A stretch of DNA of 64,000 nt. Source: an uncultured Paraburkholderia sp. (GTDB lineage: Bacteria; Pseudomonadota; Gammaproteobacteria; Burkholderiales; Burkholderiaceae). Position numbers and translations under genes: made by a program. Within the stretch, counting starts at the first letter, position 1; each line of letters opens with the position of its first letter. Below, piece by piece: positions 1 through 7,801 of the stretch. Location: positions 1 to 64,000 of the forward strand of contig CALNWN010000013.1 in NCBI GenBank assembly GCA_940746715.1. Reading direction: 5' to 3'. Under the pieces are notes generated by a model. That model was not told the origin of the DNA. It worked only from the letters and a program-made list of their open reading frames with translations, and searched no databases.

Positions 1-127
1 GGGCGACAACGTGTCGATCACGGTGAAGCTGATCAACCCGATCGCGATGGAAGAAGGTCTGCGCTTCGCTATCCGCGAAGGCGGCCGTACCGTCGGCGCA
101 GGTGTCGTTGCCAAGATTCTCGAGTAA
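1..127 (+). CDS. tuf: Elongation factor Tu, 3' end only
   Basis: The window opens inside this gene; the reading frame starts at base 2 and the last 41 codons end in TAA. The visible tail ([10 protein letters not shown], then [18 protein letters not shown]) is the C-terminal beta-barrel domain 3 of EF-Tu, which delivers aminoacyl-tRNA to the ribosome. It lies just upstream of rpsJ, as usual in Burkholderia, where tuf closes the str operon (rpsL-rpsG-fusA-tuf). Burkholderia genomes normally carry two tuf copies; which one this is cannot be told beyond its position next to the S10 cluster. Confidence 0.95.
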
Positions 128-252
128 AATCGCAGATTCACTTGCAGTAAGTGGTGCCCGGAGCCGGGCGCCCGCCCCAAGCGGGCATCCGGCTCTACGT
201 TCTTTTACTATCTGGCGGCGCAATACCGCCTCGCTCTTTCCAAGGAATTGTC

Positions 253-564
253 ATGCAGAACCAGAAAATCCGTATTCGCCTGAAGGCTTTCGACTATCGC
301 CTGATCGACCAGTCGGCTGCTGAAATCGTCGACACCGCGAAGCGGACTGGCGCAATCGTTCGTGGCCCGGTACCCCTGCCCACCCGTATTCAACGCTTCG
401 ACATCCTGCGTTCGCCGCACGTCAACAAGACGTCGCGCGATCAGCTCGAAATCCGTACGCATCAGCGCCTGATGGACATCGTCGATCCGACGGACAAGAC
501 CGTCGACGCGCTGATGAAGCTCGACCTGCCGGCTGGCGTGGACGTCGAAATCAAGCTGCAATAA
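253..564 (+). CDS. rpsJ: 30S ribosomal protein S10 (NusE)
   Basis: The 103-residue product starts MQNQKIRIRLKAFDYRL, the standard S10 start, preceded by AAGGA at about 241-245, so I reject a longer frame opening at 151. S10 is part of the 30S head and, as NusE, takes part in transcription antitermination. Length and sequence are normal for the family. It follows tuf after a 125-base gap and is separated from rplC by about 200 bases that hold a second promoter, so in this organism S10 can be transcribed apart from the rest of its classical operon. Confidence 0.96.
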   Translation: MQNQKIRIRLKAFDYRLIDQSAAEIVDTAKRTGAIVRGPVPLPTRIQRFDILRSPHVNKTSRDQLEIRTHQRLMDIVDPTDKTVDALMKLDLPAGVDVEIKLQ

Positions 565-613
565 GGCTCCCAGCCGTTGCCGAGCTTGGCCGGCAACGCT
601 AAGTCTTTGATTG

Positions 614-656
614 TTTGCAGAAAACGAAAAGCCTCGCTATAATGCAAGGCTTTTCG
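614..656 (+). promoter_or_regulatory. Promoter inside an inverted repeat, upstream of rplC
   Basis: A perfect consensus -10 TATAAT lies at 638-643 with a plausible -35 TTTGCA at 614-619 (18-base spacer). The -10 sits in the loop of a perfect 10-base inverted repeat: CGAAAAGCCT at 625-634 and its complement AGGCTTTTCG at 647-656. The hairpin may also act as an attenuator or weak terminator for rpsJ transcripts. Start site and function are inferred. Confidence 0.6.
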
Positions 657-767
657 CGCATTTGCGCAAAAAGCCGGTGTGCTGCAGCGTGGTTTCACGC
701 CCGAAACGGCACCGGCATTTTGTAATAAATTAGCCCCGACCAATCGCAGTCGGGAATGGAGAAAACG

Positions 768-1427
768 ATGAGCCTTGGACTCGTAGGTCGCAAGGTTGGC
801 ATGACCCGTATCTTCACGGCTGAAGGGGATTCGATTCCCGTTACCGTGCTGGACGTGTCCGACAACCGCGTGACGCAGATCAAGACTGTTGAAACCGACG
901 GCTACGCCGCCGTGCAGGTTGCATTCGTTACGCACCGTGCATCGCGCGTGACGAAGCCGTTGGCCGGTCATCTCGCCAAAGCCGGCGTTCAAGCCGGTGA
1001 AATCCTCAAAGAATTCCAGATCGACGCCGCCAAGGCAGCCGAGTTGTCGAACGGCGCCGTGGTCGGTCCCGACCTGTTCGAAGTGGGCCAGAAGGTCGAC
1101 GTGCAAGGCGTGTCGATCGGTAAGGGCTACGCCGGTACCATCAAGCGTTACAACTTCGCATCCGGCCGTGCATCGCACGGTAACTCGCGCTCGCACAACG
1201 TGCCGGGTTCGATCGGTATGGCGCAGGATCCGGGTCGTGTTTTCCCGGGTAAGCGTATGACCGGTCACATGGGTGACGAAACGGTAACGGTGCAAAACCT
1301 CGAAATCGCTCGTATCGACGCTGACCGCAAGCTGTTACTGGTCAAGGGCGCCGTTCCGGGTGCGAAGGGTGGCAAGGTATTCGTTACGCCGGCCGTGAAG
1401 ACGCGTGCCGTGAAAGGAGCGAAATAA
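768..1427 (+). CDS. rplC: 50S ribosomal protein L3
   Basis: The 219-residue protein begins MSLGLVGRKVGMTRIF, the conserved L3 N-terminus, with GGAGA at 758-762. An in-frame ATG twelve bases upstream is rejected because it would lie over the ribosome-binding site. L3 is an early assembly protein whose central extension reaches the peptidyl transferase centre; the conserved loop around HGNSRSHNVPGSIG (residues about 145-158) is present, including the Gln-containing GMAQDPGRVFPGK segment that is a target of N5-glutamine methylation in relatives. Its stop overlaps the ATG of rplD by one base, implying coupled translation. Confidence 0.97.
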   Translation: MSLGLVGRKVGMTRIFTAEGDSIPVTVLDVSDNRVTQIKTVETDGYAAVQVAFVTHRASRVTKPLAGHLAKAGVQAGEILKEFQIDAAKAAELSNGAVVGPDLFEVGQKVDVQGVSIGKGYAGTIKRYNFASGRASHGNSRSHNVPGSIGMAQDPGRVFPGKRMTGHMGDETVTVQNLEIARIDADRKLLLVKGAVPGAKGGKVFVTPAVKTRAVKGAK

Positions 1428-2047
1428 TGGAACTTAAGCTCCTGAATGCCAATGGTCAGGAAGGTGCAGGCGTTAGCGCGTCGGACGTCGTGTTCGGCCG
1501 TGACTACAACGAAGCCCTGATTCACCAAGTCGTGGTGGCGTATCAAGCGAATGCCCGCAGCGGCAACCGCGCGCAGAAGGACCGTGAGCAAGTCAAGCAC
1601 ACGACCAAGAAGCCGTGGCGCCAGAAGGGTACGGGCCGCGCCCGTGCCGGTATGTCGTCGAGCCCGTTGTGGCGCGGCGGTGGCCGGATCTTCCCGAATT
1701 CGCCGGAAGAAAACTTTTCGCACAAGGTCAACAAGAAGATGCATCGCGCAGGTCTCTGCTCGATCTTCTCGCAGCTGGCCCGCGAAGGCTGTATCTCGGT
1801 GGTCGACGAGCTGACGCTCGAAGCACCGAAGACCAAGCTGCTGGCCGAAAAATTCAAGGCGATGGGTCTCGACTCCGTGCTGGTGATTACCGACACGGTT
1901 GACGAAAACCTGTACCTCGCGTCGCGCAACCTCGCCCACGTGGCGGTTGTCGAGCCGCGTTACGCCGACCCGCTGTCGCTGATCTACTTCAAGAAGGTCC
2001 TGATCACGAAGGCTGCGGTCGCCCAGATCGAGGAGTTGCTGTCATGA
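1427..2047 (+). CDS. rplD: 50S ribosomal protein L4
   Basis: This 206-residue L4 has the conserved RARAGMSSSPLWRGGG segment (residues about 66-81) in the long loop that lines the nascent-peptide exit tunnel. In gamma-proteobacteria L4 also represses the S10 operon by attenuation in the leader; no such leader is evident here because the promoter lies after rpsJ. It starts within the rplC stop codon and overlaps rplW by four bases (ATGA), so the L3-L4-L23 block is tightly coupled. Confidence 0.97.
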   Translation: MELKLLNANGQEGAGVSASDVVFGRDYNEALIHQVVVAYQANARSGNRAQKDREQVKHTTKKPWRQKGTGRARAGMSSSPLWRGGGRIFPNSPEENFSHKVNKKMHRAGLCSIFSQLAREGCISVVDELTLEAPKTKLLAEKFKAMGLDSVLVITDTVDENLYLASRNLAHVAVVEPRYADPLSLIYFKKVLITKAAVAQIEELLS

Positions 2048-2358
2048 GCGAGATTCGCAAAAACGATCATCGTTTGATGCAGGTCCTGCTCGCGCCGATG
2101 ATCTCCGAAAAGGCGACGCTGGTGGCCGACAAGAACGAGCAAGTCGTGTTCGAAGTCGCGCCCGATGCCACGAAGCAGGAAGTGAAAGCTGCAGTCGAGC
2201 TGCTGTTCAAGGTGGAAGTCAATTCCGTCAACGTGCTGGTCTCGAAGGGCAAAGCCAAGCGCTTTGGCCGCTTCATGGGCAAGCGCAAGGACGTGAAGAA
2301 GGCGTACGTCTGCCTGAAGCCCGGCCAGGAAATCAACTTTGAAGCGGAGGCCAAGTAA
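2044..2358 (+). CDS. rplW: 50S ribosomal protein L23
   Basis: The 104-residue L23 binds domain III of 23S rRNA at the tunnel exit and is a docking site for trigger factor and SRP. The family core APMISEKATLVADKNEQ is seen near residues 19-35, and the basic KGKAKRFGRFMGKRKDVKKAYV stretch forms the tunnel-facing loop. It overlaps rplD by four bases and is two bases from rplB. Length and start are standard. Confidence 0.96.
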   Translation: MSEIRKNDHRLMQVLLAPMISEKATLVADKNEQVVFEVAPDATKQEVKAAVELLFKVEVNSVNVLVSKGKAKRFGRFMGKRKDVKKAYVCLKPGQEINFEAEAK

Positions 2359-2360
2359 TC

Positions 2361-3191
2361 ATGGCAATCGTTAAAGTTAAGCCGACTTCGCCGGGTCGCC
2401 GCGCGATGGTGAAGGTGGTCAACAAGGAACTGCACAAGGGCAAGCCGCTCGCTGCGCTGCTCGACACGCAATCCTCGGCCGCCGGCCGTAACAACAACGG
2501 TCACATCACCACGCGTCACAAGGGCGGTGGTCATAAGCACCACTATCGTGTCGTCGACTTCCGTCGCACGAAGGACGGCATTCCGGCCAAGGTCGAGCGT
2601 CTCGAGTACGATCCGAACCGTAGCGCGAACATCGCGCTGATTCTGTACGCAGACGGCGAGCGCCGCTACATCATTGCTCCGAAGGGTGTCACCGTCGGTC
2701 AGCAACTGATGTCGGGTTCGGAAGCGCCGATCCGCGCAGGTAACACGCTGCCGATCCGCAACATTCCGGTCGGTACGACGATCCACTGCATCGAAATGCT
2801 GCCGGGCAAGGGCGCGCAAATGGCGCGTTCGGCTGGTACGTCGGCCATGCTGCTGGCTCGTGAAGGCATCTACGCACAGGTCCGCCTGCGCTCGGGTGAA
2901 ATCCGCCGCGTCCACGTTGAGTGCCGCGCGACGATCGGTGAAGTTGGCAACGAAGAGCACAGCCTCCGTCAAATCGGTAAGGCTGGCGCGAACCGCTGGC
3001 GCGGTATCCGCCCGACGGTGCGCGGCGTTGCAATGAACCCGGTCGATCACCCGCACGGTGGTGGTGAAGGCAAGACGGCTGCAGGTCGCGATCCGGTGAG
3101 CCCGTGGGGCACGCCTGCTAAGGGTTATCGCACCCGCAGCAACAAGCGCACGACGAGTATGATCGTCCAGCGCCGCCGTCACAAGCGTTAA
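2361..3191 (+). CDS. rplB: 50S ribosomal protein L2
   Basis: The 276-residue L2 is needed for subunit association and peptidyl transferase activity. The C-terminal NPVDHPHGGGEGKTAAGR motif contains the conserved histidine close to the catalytic centre. The N-terminus MAIVKVKPTSPGRR and the basic C-terminus VQRRRHKR are both complete. It sits two bases after rplW, with AGCGGAGG just upstream within the rplW end acting as ribosome-binding site. Confidence 0.97.
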   Translation: MAIVKVKPTSPGRRAMVKVVNKELHKGKPLAALLDTQSSAAGRNNNGHITTRHKGGGHKHHYRVVDFRRTKDGIPAKVERLEYDPNRSANIALILYADGERRYIIAPKGVTVGQQLMSGSEAPIRAGNTLPIRNIPVGTTIHCIEMLPGKGAQMARSAGTSAMLLAREGIYAQVRLRSGEIRRVHVECRATIGEVGNEEHSLRQIGKAGANRWRGIRPTVRGVAMNPVDHPHGGGEGKTAAGRDPVSPWGTPAKGYRTRSNKRTTSMIVQRRRHKR

Positions 3192-3201
3192 GGAGTAGGC
3201 A

Positions 3202-3477
3202 ATGGCACGTTCTGTAAAAAAAGGTCCGTTCTGCGACGCCCATTTGCTGAAGAAAGTTGAGGCGGCAGCAGCTTCGCGGGATAAGAAGCCGATCAAAACC
3301 TGGTCGCGTCGCTCGACGATCCTCCCGGATTTCATCGGTCTGACGATCGCCGTTCACAACGGCCGTCAACACGTTCCGGTGTACATCTCGGAAAACATGG
3401 TCGGCCACAAGCTTGGCGAGTTCGCACTGACCCGTACGTTCAAGGGTCATGCAGCCGACAAGAAGGCTAAGAAATAA
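3202..3477 (+). CDS. rpsS: 30S ribosomal protein S19
   Basis: This 91-residue protein (start [10 protein letters not shown], preceded by AAGGAG) is S19, which pairs with S13 in the head of the 30S subunit near the A site. The conserved [18 protein letters not shown] block is present near the C-terminus. It lies ten bases after rplB and ten before rplV, in the normal S10 operon order. Confidence 0.97.
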
Positions 3478-3487
3478 GGGGCTCAAG

Positions 3488-3817
3488 ATGGAAGTGAAAG
3501 CAATTCATCGCGGTGCCCGCATCTCGGCGCAGAAAACGCGCCTTGTGGCTGACCAGATCCGCGGTTTGCCGGTCGACAAGGCGCTGAACGTTCTGACGTT
3601 CTCGCCGAAGAAGGCTGCGGGAATCGTGAAAAAGGTCGTGCTGTCGGCGATCGCGAATGCGGAGCACAACGAAGGCGCCGATATCGATGAGCTCAAGATT
3701 ACGAGCATCTACATCGACAAGGCTGCGTCGCTCAAGCGTTTCACCGCGCGCGCCAAGGGCCGCGGTAACCGCATCGAGAAGCAATCCTGTCACATCACTG
3801 TGACGGTCGGGAATTAA
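3488..3817 (+). CDS. rplV: 50S ribosomal protein L22
   Basis: The 109-residue L22 begins MEVKAIHRGARISAQK with AAGGGG upstream; an earlier in-frame start at 3449 would overlap rpsS and is rejected. L22 touches all six 23S domains, and its beta-hairpin (residues about 80-98, RFTARAKGRGNRIEKQSCHI) lines the exit tunnel where macrolide-resistance mutations arise. The hairpin is of normal length, so no such insertion or deletion is seen. Confidence 0.97.
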   Translation: MEVKAIHRGARISAQKTRLVADQIRGLPVDKALNVLTFSPKKAAGIVKKVVLSAIANAEHNEGADIDELKITSIYIDKAASLKRFTARAKGRGNRIEKQSCHITVTVGN

Positions 3818-3828
3818 GGGGTCATACG

Positions 3829-4635
3829 ATGGGACAGAAAATTCATCCGACTGGCTTCCGTTTGGCCGTCAGCCGCAATTGGGCTTCGCGTTGGTACGCG
3901 AACAACAACAATTTCGCGGCGATGTTGCAGGAAGACATTGGTGTTCGTGAATACCTGAAGAAGAAGCTGAAGAACGCGTCCGTCGGCCGCGTGGTGATCG
4001 AGCGTCCTGCAAAGAACGCGCGTATCACGATTTTCAGCTCGCGTCCGGGTGTCGTGATCGGCAAGAAGGGTGAAGACATCGAACTGCTGAAGTCCGAGCT
4101 GCAAAAGCGCATGGGCGTTCCGGTTCACGTCAACATCGAAGAAATTCGCAAGCCGGAAACCGACGCGCAACTGATCGCCGATTCGATCACGCAACAGCTC
4201 GAGCGCCGGATCATGTTCCGCCGCGCGATGAAGCGTGCAATGCAAAACGCGATGCGTCTGGGTGCTCAAGGCATCAAGATCATGAGCGCTGGCCGTCTGA
4301 ACGGTATCGAAATCGCTCGTACGGAATGGTATCGCGAAGGTCGCGTGCCGCTTCATACGCTGCGTGCGGATATCGACTACGCGACTTCGGAAGCGAAGAC
4401 GACGTACGGCATCATCGGCGTGAAGGTGTGGGTCTACAAGGGCGACACGCTCGGCCGCAACGACGCACCGGTGGTTGAAGAAGTCGCCGAAGAAAAGCGT
4501 CCGCGCCGCAACGCACGTCCGGGTGGCGATCGCCGTCCGCGTCGCGATGGTGAAGGTGGTGGCCCGGCAGGTGCACGCCGTGGCGCTCCTCGTCGTGCTG
4601 GCGGTGCCGGCGGCGACGGGAAGACTGGAGAATAA
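3829..4635 (+). CDS. rpsC: 30S ribosomal protein S3
   Basis: At 268 residues this S3 is longer than the about 233 of E. coli because of a C-terminal tail of about 45 residues that is rich in Arg, Gly and Pro (RPRRNARPGGDRRPRRDG and on). Such tails are typical in Burkholderiaceae. The KH RNA-binding domain carries GVVIGKKGEDIE near residue 66. S3 helps form the mRNA entry site and helicase activity. The gene is followed after one base by rplP. Confidence 0.97.
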   Translation: MGQKIHPTGFRLAVSRNWASRWYANNNNFAAMLQEDIGVREYLKKKLKNASVGRVVIERPAKNARITIFSSRPGVVIGKKGEDIELLKSELQKRMGVPVHVNIEEIRKPETDAQLIADSITQQLERRIMFRRAMKRAMQNAMRLGAQGIKIMSAGRLNGIEIARTEWYREGRVPLHTLRADIDYATSEAKTTYGIIGVKVWVYKGDTLGRNDAPVVEEVAEEKRPRRNARPGGDRRPRRDGEGGGPAGARRGAPRRAGGAGGDGKTGE

Positions 4636-4636
4636 G

Positions 4637-5053
4637 ATGCTGCAACCGAAACGCAGAAAGTATCGCAAAGAGCAGAAGGGTCGTAACACCGGCGTCGCAA
4701 CCCGCGGTAACGCGGTGTCGTTCGGTGAGTTCGGCCTGAAGGCTATCGGTCGTGGTCGCCTGACCGCGCGCCAGATTGAGGCGGCACGTCGTGCAATGAC
4801 GCGTCACATCAAGCGTGGTGGCCGCATCTGGATTCGCATCTTCCCGGACAAGCCGATCTCGCACAAGCCGGCGGAAGTGCGTATGGGTAACGGTAAGGGT
4901 AACCCTGAGTACTACGTCGCAGAGATTCAACCGGGCAAGATGCTGTACGAAATGGACGGCGTAACCGAAGAGCTGGCACGCGAAGCGTTCCGTCTGGCTG
5001 CAGCCAAGCTGCCGCTGAAGACGACCTTCATCGTGCGTCAGCTCGGCGCCTAA
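4637..5053 (+). CDS. rplP: 50S ribosomal protein L16
   Basis: The 138-residue L16 starts MLQPKRRKYRKEQKGRN; longer in-frame starts upstream lie inside rpsC and are rejected. L16 sits next to the A-site tRNA elbow and is a late assembly protein. The conserved GGRIWIRIFPDKPIS segment and the C-terminal AAAKLPLKTTFI are intact. Its ribosome-binding site GGAG lies within the end of rpsC, so the two are translationally linked. Confidence 0.97.
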   Translation: MLQPKRRKYRKEQKGRNTGVATRGNAVSFGEFGLKAIGRGRLTARQIEAARRAMTRHIKRGGRIWIRIFPDKPISHKPAEVRMGNGKGNPEYYVAEIQPGKMLYEMDGVTEELAREAFRLAAAKLPLKTTFIVRQLGA

Positions 5054-5063
5054 GGAGCAAATG

Positions 5064-5258
5064 ATGAAGGCTTCCGAACTTCACCAGAAAGATCAGGCCG
5101 CGCTCAACAAGGAGCTGTCGGACCTGCTGAAGGCGCAATTCGGCCTGCGCATGCAACTCGCGACCCAGCAGCTCACGAACACGAGCCAGCTGAAGAAGGT
5201 TCGTCGCGACATCGCACGTGTGCGGACCGTCCTGACTGAGAAGGCGAACCAGAAATGA
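5064..5258 (+). CDS. rpmC: 50S ribosomal protein L29
   Basis: The 64-residue L29 starts at the second of two adjacent ATG codons (5061 and 5064); the second gives the usual MKASELHQKDQ N-terminus and better spacing from AAGGAG at 5052-5057. L29 lies by the tunnel exit beside L23. Two predicted helices are joined by the basic RRDIARVRTVL segment. Its stop overlaps the start of rpsQ by four bases (ATGA). Confidence 0.95.
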   Translation: MKASELHQKDQAALNKELSDLLKAQFGLRMQLATQQLTNTSQLKKVRRDIARVRTVLTEKANQK

Positions 5259-5527
5259 ACGATAGCGTAAAAACCTCGCTCAAGCGGACGCTGGTCGGCA
5301 AGGTCGTCAGCAACAAGATGGACAAGACGGTCACCGTGCTGGTCGAGCACCGCGTGAAGCACCCGATCTACGGCAAGTACGTTGTGCGCTCGAAGAAGTA
5401 CCAAGCGCACGACGACGCGAACACGTACAACGAGGGCGACCTCGTTGAAATCCAGGAAACTCGTCCGATTTCGAAGACGAAGGCTTGGGTTGTGGCTCGC
5501 CTGGTCGAGGCTGCTCGCGTCATCTGA
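5255..5527 (+). CDS. rpsQ: 30S ribosomal protein S17
   Basis: This 90-residue protein has the S17 OB-fold signature LVGKVVSNKMDKTVTVLVE and KHPIYGKYVVRSKKYQAHD. S17 is a primary 16S rRNA binder at the 5' domain. It overlaps rpmC by four bases and is the last gene of the S10-type block; a gap of about 290 bases with its own promoter separates it from rplN. Confidence 0.97.
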   Translation: MNDSVKTSLKRTLVGKVVSNKMDKTVTVLVEHRVKHPIYGKYVVRSKKYQAHDDANTYNEGDLVEIQETRPISKTKAWVVARLVEAARVI

Positions 5528-5571
5528 CGCCGCAAAGCAGTAGAAGCTGTTGAAATCGCAGTAGATTTCGC

Positions 5572-5610
5572 TTGCAAGACCGAAATTATTTGTTATAATT
5601 TCGGTCTTGC
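5572..5610 (+). promoter_or_regulatory. spc-block promoter wholly covered by a 16-bp palindrome
   Basis: TTGCAA at 5572-5577 and consensus TATAAT at 5594-5599 are spaced by 16 bases. The same bases form a perfect inverted repeat: GCAAGACCGAAATTAT at 5574-5589 and its complement at 5595-5610 with loop TTGTT. It precedes rplN by about 200 bases. It could be a promoter combined with an operator, or a hairpin ending the upstream transcript; no T-run follows. The rest of 5611-5816 shows no gene and is a long untranslated leader. Confidence 0.65.
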
Positions 5611-5816
5611 CTCTTTATGGGAGCCCCGTCGCGGGCGAAGTTGGTGGGGGAAGCGGTTCAGGCGCCAGCCTGTCTCGAAGGATTCACCGGATTGCGATGG
5701 CGGGTTTCGTTTGCCGTCGCTGCTGTTCTAACCCAAGCAGCCGATTGGCTGACGGGACCAAGACTGACCTGGTGCGCCATGGTGGTGTGACCGGATTAAG
5801 TTGGGAAAGATAAACC

Positions 5817-6185
5817 ATGATCCAGACCGAAACTCGGCTTGAAGTGGCCGACAACACGGGTGCGCGTGAAGTCATGTGCATCAAGGTGCTCGGCGGCTCG
5901 AAGCGTCGTTATGCCAGCATTGGCGACATCATCAAGGTGACCGTCAAAGAAGCAACGCCGCGCGGGCGCGTGAAGAAAGGCGAAATTTATAACGCCGTGG
6001 TGGTTCGTACCGCCAAGGGCGTGCGCCGTCAGGACGGCTCGCTGATCAAGTTCGACGGCAACGCCGCAGTGTTGTTGAATGCCAAGCTCGAACCTATTGG
6101 CACCCGTATTTTCGGGCCTGTCACGCGCGAGTTGCGCAGCGAACGATTCATGAAGATCGTTTCGTTGGCACCTGAAGTGCTGTAA
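5817..6185 (+). CDS. rplN: 50S ribosomal protein L14
   Basis: The 122-residue L14 begins MIQTETRLEVADNTGAR and contains the family signature GGSKRRYASIGDIIKVTVKEA. L14 forms intersubunit bridges with 16S rRNA and is where the silencing factor RsfS binds. It is the first gene of the spc block here and follows a long leader with a promoter. Start and length (122) match the family exactly. Confidence 0.97.
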   Translation: MIQTETRLEVADNTGAREVMCIKVLGGSKRRYASIGDIIKVTVKEATPRGRVKKGEIYNAVVVRTAKGVRRQDGSLIKFDGNAAVLLNAKLEPIGTRIFGPVTRELRSERFMKIVSLAPEVL

Positions 6186-6194
6186 GGAGTCGCG

Positions 6195-6503
6195 ATGAAC
6201 AAGATTCGCAAAGGTGACGAAGTTATCGTCATCACCGGCAAAGATAAAGGCAAGCGCGGCGTCGTGCTGTCCGTTGGCGATGGCAAGGTCACTGTCGAGG
6301 GTATCAACCTCGTCAAGAAGCACGGCAAGCCGAACCCGATGAAGGGTGCGACGGGTGGCGTGGAAGCCAAGACGATGCCGCTGCAAATTTCGAACGTCGC
6401 ATTGGTCGACGCGAATGGCAGGGCGTCGCGTGTAGGCATCAAGGTCGAAGGAGACAAGAAGGTCCGTTTCCTGAAGACGACCGGTGCCGTGCTGAGCGCC
6501 TGA
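6195..6503 (+). CDS. rplX: 50S ribosomal protein L24
   Basis: This 102-residue protein has the KOW motif (IRKGDEVIVITGKDKGKRG, residues 3-21) that marks L24, an assembly initiator near the tunnel exit. AAGGAG lies seven bases upstream of ATG. It is nine bases after rplN and 17 before rplE. Confidence 0.97.
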   Translation: MNKIRKGDEVIVITGKDKGKRGVVLSVGDGKVTVEGINLVKKHGKPNPMKGATGGVEAKTMPLQISNVALVDANGRASRVGIKVEGDKKVRFLKTTGAVLSA

Positions 6504-6520
6504 CGCTGCGGAGTAAAAAA

Positions 6521-7060
6521 ATGGCTCGTTTGCAAGAGTTTTACAAAGAAAAGGTTGTACCCGGCCTCATCGAGAAGTTCGGTTACAAGTCCGTGATGGA
6601 AGTGCCGCGCATCACCAAGATCACCCTGAACATGGGCCTTGGCGAAGCGGTTGCTGACAAGAAGATCATCGAAAACGCTGTGGGCGATCTAACCATGATC
6701 GCAGGTCAGAAGCCGGTGATCACGAAGGCACGCAAGGCAATTGCTGGCTTCAAGATCCGTCAGGGCTATCCGATCGGTGCAATGGTCACGTTGCGTGGTC
6801 AGGCTATGTACGAATTCCTCGACCGTTTCGTGACGGTGGCGCTCCCGCGTGTGCGCGACTTCCGTGGCGTGTCGGGCAAGGCGTTCGACGGTCGCGGCAA
6901 CTACAACATCAGTGTGAAAGAGCAGATCATTTTCCCCGAAATCGATTACGACAAGATCGACGCACTGCGTGGGCTGAACATCAGCATCACGACGACTGCG
7001 AAGACCGACGACGAAGCAAAGGCTCTGCTCGCCAGCTTCAAGTTCCCGTTCAGAAACTGA
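6521..7060 (+). CDS. rplE: 50S ribosomal protein L5
   Basis: The 179-residue L5 carries the conserved LEVPRITKITLNMG-like segment (here VMEVPRITKITLNMGLGEA) and the KPVITKARKAIAGFKIR loop that contacts 5S rRNA and the P-site tRNA. L5 with L18 brings 5S rRNA into the central protuberance. Both ends are intact and length equals that of E. coli L5. Confidence 0.97.
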   Translation: MARLQEFYKEKVVPGLIEKFGYKSVMEVPRITKITLNMGLGEAVADKKIIENAVGDLTMIAGQKPVITKARKAIAGFKIRQGYPIGAMVTLRGQAMYEFLDRFVTVALPRVRDFRGVSGKAFDGRGNYNISVKEQIIFPEIDYDKIDALRGLNISITTTAKTDDEAKALLASFKFPFRN

Positions 7061-7067
7061 GGTTACC

Positions 7068-7373
7068 GTGGCTAAACTGGCACTGATCGAACGTGAAAAG
7101 AAGCGTGCTCGCCTCGCTGCTAAGTACGCTCCCAAGCGTGCAGAGTTGAAGGCGATCATTAGCGATATGAGCAAGTCGGACGAAGAGCATTACGCAGCAC
7201 GTCTGGAACTGCAACAACTGCCGCGCAACTCTAACCCGACCCGTAAGCGCAACCGTTGCGTAATTACCGGTCGTCCGCGCGGTACGTTCCGTAAATTCGG
7301 GCTGGCGCGTAACAAGATTCGCGAAATCGCGTTCCGCGGCGAGATCCCTGGCCTGACCAAGGCGAGCTGGTAA
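7068..7373 (+). CDS. rpsN: 30S ribosomal protein S14, zinc-free form
   Basis: The start codon is GTG, seven bases after rplE, with GAGGTTACC as ribosome-binding site. The 101-residue length and absence of the CxxC-x12-CxxC set show the long zinc-independent (C-) form. The C-terminal core NRCVITGRPRGTFRKFGLARNKIREIAFRG is typical. S14 acts late in assembly of the 30S head. Confidence 0.96.
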   Translation: MAKLALIEREKKRARLAAKYAPKRAELKAIISDMSKSDEEHYAARLELQQLPRNSNPTRKRNRCVITGRPRGTFRKFGLARNKIREIAFRGEIPGLTKASW

Positions 7374-7387
7374 TGGGAGAAACATAA

Positions 7388-7783
7388 ATGAGCATGAGTG
7401 ATCCTATCGCCGATATGCTGACTCGCATCCGCAACGCGCAGATGGTTGAGAAAGTCTCGGTAACTATGCCCTCGTCGAAAGTCAAGGTTGCGATTGCGCA
7501 GGTCCTGAAGGACGAAGGTTATATCGACGATTTCGCAGTGAAGTCCGAAGGTGCGAAGTCTGAATTGAACATCGTGTTGAAGTACTACGCTGGCCGTCCG
7601 GTGATCGAGCGCATTGAGCGCGTCTCGAAGCCTGGTCTGCGTGTGTACCGCGGCCGTAACGACATCCCCGTGGTCATGAATGGCCTCGGCGTGGCAATCG
7701 TGTCGACGCCGAAGGGCGTGATGACGGACCGCAGGGCGCGCGCAACGGGCGTTGGCGGCGAAGTCATCTGCTACGTCGCTTAA
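7388..7783 (+). CDS. rpsH: 30S ribosomal protein S8
   Basis: The 131-residue S8 begins MSMSDPIADMLTRIRNAQ and ends GVGGEVICYVA, both conserved. S8 binds helix 21 of 16S rRNA and, in E. coli, represses the spc operon by binding the L5 mRNA region. Whether the equivalent site near the rplE start functions here cannot be judged by eye. The gene is preceded by GGGAGAAACAT. Confidence 0.97.
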   Translation: MSMSDPIADMLTRIRNAQMVEKVSVTMPSSKVKVAIAQVLKDEGYIDDFAVKSEGAKSELNIVLKYYAGRPVIERIERVSKPGLRVYRGRNDIPVVMNGLGVAIVSTPKGVMTDRRARATGVGGEVICYVA

Positions 7784-7801
7784 GGCCGAAAGGAGAGAAA
7801 C

